NCBI GenBank assembly: GCA_905250025.1
Contig: CAJNOJ010000076.1
Span: 186,001 to 250,000 of the forward strand
Reading direction: 5' to 3'
Source: Adineta ricciae
Lineage: Eukaryota > Rotifera > Eurotatoria > Adinetida > Adinetidae
DNA length: 64,000 bases
How positions within the stretch are numbered: position 1 is the first letter of the stretch; each line of letters starts with the position of its first letter. The position numbers and the translations under genes were made by a program. Positions 60,871-64,000 of this stretch are shown piece after piece. Under the pieces are notes generated by a model. The model was not told the origin of the DNA, made no database searches, and saw nothing but the letters and a program-made list of their open reading frames with translations.

Positions 60871-61481
60871 TTTTAAGAATCAGAATTTCTAGTAACGAAA
60901 ACTAGTTTGCAAGGGTTTACTAAATAAAGAAACTACCTATTTTCTTGTTTACATACATCTCTTCGACGCGTGTTATCGAACTGAATGTAAAGTATGGAGG
61001 CATCTATGGCCTCGATCTATTCGTTCATACCATGGATTGTGTCCAGGTTTACTTTAGAGAAAAGAAAATATAATCTTATTAGATAAAATGGCATTCAAGT
61101 GCATCACAAACGTTCGTTATCTCTTCTTCTTCTTTGTTTTCTCATTTATTCATTAACAAATTCTTATTGTTTAATTTCCGTTTTCGAAAAAAGAAACAAG
61201 TGTTCCTGTCTGGTCGACTGTCGTTCCATCTGTTGAATGACGAGAGATCGAATCACTTCAAATTTGTTCTTTTGATCGAGTTCCTTTTTCCTGTTCGAGC
61301 ATATTTCCAGCATCTGCTCAATATTTTGTTTTCTTTCTTTATTCGTCATTCCAACGAAGAAAGGAAAGAGACACCGAAAAAAATTTTCAACTGTACAAGA
61401 GAGAGAAAAAGAGAGAAAGAGAGAGCAAAAGAGTCCATTAACAACAAAAACACACGCACACACACAAACAAAACATAATGG
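60871..61481. other. Intergenic, 5' of PSAT1 and 3' of the cadherin gene
   Basis: PSAT1 upstream DNA and the cadherin 3' UTR. AT-rich, with GA-rich runs (61398-61431) and a CA repeat near 61449-61466. Open frames on both strands at 61134-61478 are composition artefacts. Confidence 0.5.
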
Positions 61482-64000
61482 TTAGATGAATGTATCATCT
61501 GGATCACTTTTTAAAATAGTTGTTGTAGTTGTGGTTGTTGTCGTCGTACCCGTTCGTAATTGTCGAATCGTTGTACTTAGATGTGGATACGAGCGTGTTT
61601 GTTCGACAATCTTCTGTTGACAACCAAAACGTACTTGTTTCGGAGATGGTTGAGCATTTGATGTCAGAGACGATGACATCGTTCGTCGACCAGTACTATT
61701 ACTACCTATCGTGCTTCCATTCATTTCAAATGTTCGATAGGAATTCATATCGACAAATGTTGACGCATTGAAATTCTTTTTAGTTGTGGGCGTAGTTTTT
61801 GATCCTTGATATAACCACTCAGGATACAGAACCTTTTCAATTGACCATTGATTATTCCCATCCATGGTCGGTCGCTGCTGTTCATCGGTCCATTCATCGA
61901 CATCTATAAAAGAATAAAATACATTTGAAGACAAAGACAAAAGCGTATGAATAGCTAACCTTCTTCATGTTTACTGCTGTTGCTGTAATAGTCACTGGTA
62001 GTTTGATTTAACCTTATCGTCGATGATGCTTCAGGATGTTGATGATTACTTTGCGTGTAGATATTTGCACCTATGAACGAAAAAGGAGATATTATATTCA
62101 TTCTTTGTTTTATTGATGTGTTCTATTCGATATACAATGCGGTGTGTTTGACAAAAGAACAAAGATTGAAGAAAAGTAACACTCGATCTCTTGATTTAAC
62201 GTCATAAAACAATTTAATACTTGATTTATCTCATCAATGAAAATAGCCGCACCCATATTTACTGATCGAGATTTTCTTTTGTCACTTCATATCAATGGAT
62301 TAATCACTTTCGCATGTACAAATCTTTTGGCAAACGACACTGCTCTGCTTCTAATAGATGTGTACACACTAACCAGCAATCATTCTCTTTCTTTTCTTTT
62401 TTGATCTTAATCTCATGATGATAGAAAGATGTGTTCGCTACTGTTCAATCGTTTTTCTTTTGAAAAAGACGTCGATGTGTGTCAATGGCGTGAGAAGGGA
62501 TCATTTTTTCCGTCGTTCTTTGTTGGTTTATTAACCATCGATGCAATTAATTGTGGGTGAGAAAACGAATCCGATTTAGTTTCCATTCATTTGACAGATT
62601 CAAGGTTGAATCAATCGAACTAATAGGAAGTTCCACGCGATGTCAATTACCTGTATAGGAGGGCGATGATGAATGATCGATAAGACGTTTTTGATGAAGA
62701 TTTTCCTGAAAAAGAAAAAGCATTGTTTGTTGACAAAATAATTCGACCTAATTAATCATACCAAACTCAATTTTGATGAGTTCGAACTTGAATGTCGCTC
62801 GTCGAAGTCAGTCAATCGATTTGTAACGATGTTCATCGTCGGATCATGGAGATCCTTATGATTATTGACCACTGCTTGTGCTGCTTTGCATTTAATATAA
62901 TAAAGGTATTTCTGCCTTCGATATCGACAGAGAAGTATTAAGATCATACAAACAATAAACGCCAGAATAATCGCCAATGAAATAAAAAAACTTGATAATA
63001 AAAACATACGTTTGGTGGTTGAAAACGAATTGATTTTAAAAAATTGATCATTATGATGTAAATCATAAAATAAACTTCCATTCGTTTTATTATCACCAAT
63101 AAATAAATAAAACTGCATGAACGACGAATGTTGAATTGCTCTACCATTATCTCGGGCACATATTAATAAACGGTAACGTCCAACCATAGCTGTGGAATTC
63201 AGGATTAATTCACCAGTACTTAATAAAATTAAGAACTCATCATTCGATGGATAAATCTCTTCAATCGAATAACTAACTAAGCCATTTCCATCGCTCTTCT
63301 CATCTTGATCGATCGCTTCGAATTTCACGATTGTTGATCCAATGGGTAAGAGATCTTTGTTAACGATAAGCACAGTATTGTTTTCTGAAGGTGTTTTCCA
63401 TTGTGGAACGCAATCGTTAACATCGAGAATTTGAATGGTAACGGGAATCTGACTTTGGTGTTTTTGATCCGAAACAGTAACGTTAAATTCATAGAAATCT
63501 TCAATTTCTCGATCAATTGACTTTTGAAAGAATATTTCTCCATTGTTGTTAATTCGAAATGGATATCGAAATTGTCTCTCATTCGAAATTGAATAAGTTA
63601 ATTGACTATTCAAATCTAAATCATATGCACGAATGATACCGACGGCTTCTAACTTGTTCGAATTCTCTTCAACAGTGAAATCATATTGTTCATTGAGAAA
63701 TTTCGGTGGATTATCGTTTACATCATTAATATCAATGCGTATGTGAACTTTGGAGGATAAACTAGTCGGATAACCATGATCGTGAGCAATGAGATAGAAA
63801 TCGTATCGATCTCGTTTCTCCCGATCTAAAGATTTCGAACAGAAGAGTTTACCAGTGTTCTCTTCGACGTAGAAAGGAAACGATGTTTCGTTGGTGAGAA
63901 TACTATACGTAATACGTCCATTTTCGTTGCTATCGGAATCGAAAGCTTCGATCTGTTGGATGAAACTATTCTCACGATTGTTTTCATTGAGTTTCAAATG
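61482..64000 (-). CDS. Cadherin (protocadherin-like), C-terminal part; 5' end beyond the window
   Basis: Calcium-dependent adhesion protein. Exons (complement) 62762..64000 (continues off the right edge), 62651..62705, 61960..62070, 61482..61903, in phase. The visible ectodomain has at least three cadherin repeats with calcium motifs: DSDSNENGRITYSI, DREKRDRYDF, DINDVNDNPPKF, DLDLNSQLTYSI, DREIEDFYEFNVTVSD, ILDVNDCVPQW, DQDEKSDGNGLVSYSI. The last repeat ends in the membrane-proximal LLICARDNGRA. A single membrane segment (FISLAIILAFIVCMILILLC) lies near 63000-62940. The cytoplasmic tail of about 260 aa is Ser/Thr-rich, with a run of ten Thr near the end, and has no catenin-binding site that I recognise. 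Repeats without EGF or laminin modules, and the tail, point to a protocadherin or Dachsous-like type. The intron 62071-62650 (580 nt) is long for this genome. Confidence 0.92.

Overview
The window is nuclear DNA from a small invertebrate, most likely a bdelloid rotifer. This is an inference from AT-rich DNA, dense genes on both strands, introns mostly 45-70 nt with GT..AG ends, animal-only families (kainate-type glutamate receptor, TRPV, Pbx, LIM-homeobox, cadherin, Crk) and a very long FG-GAP repeat protein of a type common in bdelloids. No phylogeny could be run. Nearly all genes are split into short exons. I joined exons by splice sites, reading phase and family fit, and give the joins in each entry.

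Layout. 0-5.4 kb: ZDHHC palmitoyltransferase (-, cut by the left edge), serine beta-lactamase-like protein (+), mitochondrial tRNA-modifying MTO1 (-). 5.4-7.7 kb: no clear host gene, but a GC-rich structured block that may be a Pol III RNA gene, and a decayed element. 7.7-12.5 kb: FG-GAP membrane protein with one in-frame TGA. 13.4-15.0 kb: Pbx/extradenticle homeobox gene (-), with 2.9 kb of gene-free DNA upstream. 17.9-18.7 kb: one-SH3 Crk adaptor. 19.2-19.3 kb: U5 snRNA gene (-). 19.9-21.4 kb: septin (-). 21.9-25.8 kb: LIM-homeobox gene of Lhx1/5 type with a giant linker. 26.3-30.2 kb: 20-exon kainate-type glutamate receptor (-). 32.6-34.6 kb: acetyl-CoA transporter SLC33A1. 35.3-38.4 kb: threonyl-tRNA synthetase. 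38.6-39.1 kb: small membrane protein (-). 39.9-41.7 kb: PM20D1-like M20 peptidase. 43.8-47.3 kb: serine-rich coiled-coil protein. 48.3-51.5 kb: TRPV channel. 51.8-53.3 kb: WDR31. 53.6-54.6 kb: LRR protein. 55.2-56.1 kb: unknown protein. 56.7-58.7 kb: MOK kinase (-). 59.4-60.9 kb: phosphoserine aminotransferase (-). 61.5-64 kb: cadherin (-), cut by the right edge.

The genes do not form an operon or one pathway. This is ordinary host gene space mixing housekeeping, signalling, neuronal/sensory and developmental genes. I see no intact mobile element and no CRISPR or prokaryotic feature. The points most worth a second look are the U5 gene with its compact TATA-plus-palindrome promoter, the unexplained structured GC island at 5.74-5.95 kb, the in-frame stop in the FG-GAP gene, the altered septin P-loop, the oversized LIM-homeodomain protein, and the two possible start codons (mitochondrial and cytosolic) of threonyl-tRNA synthetase.
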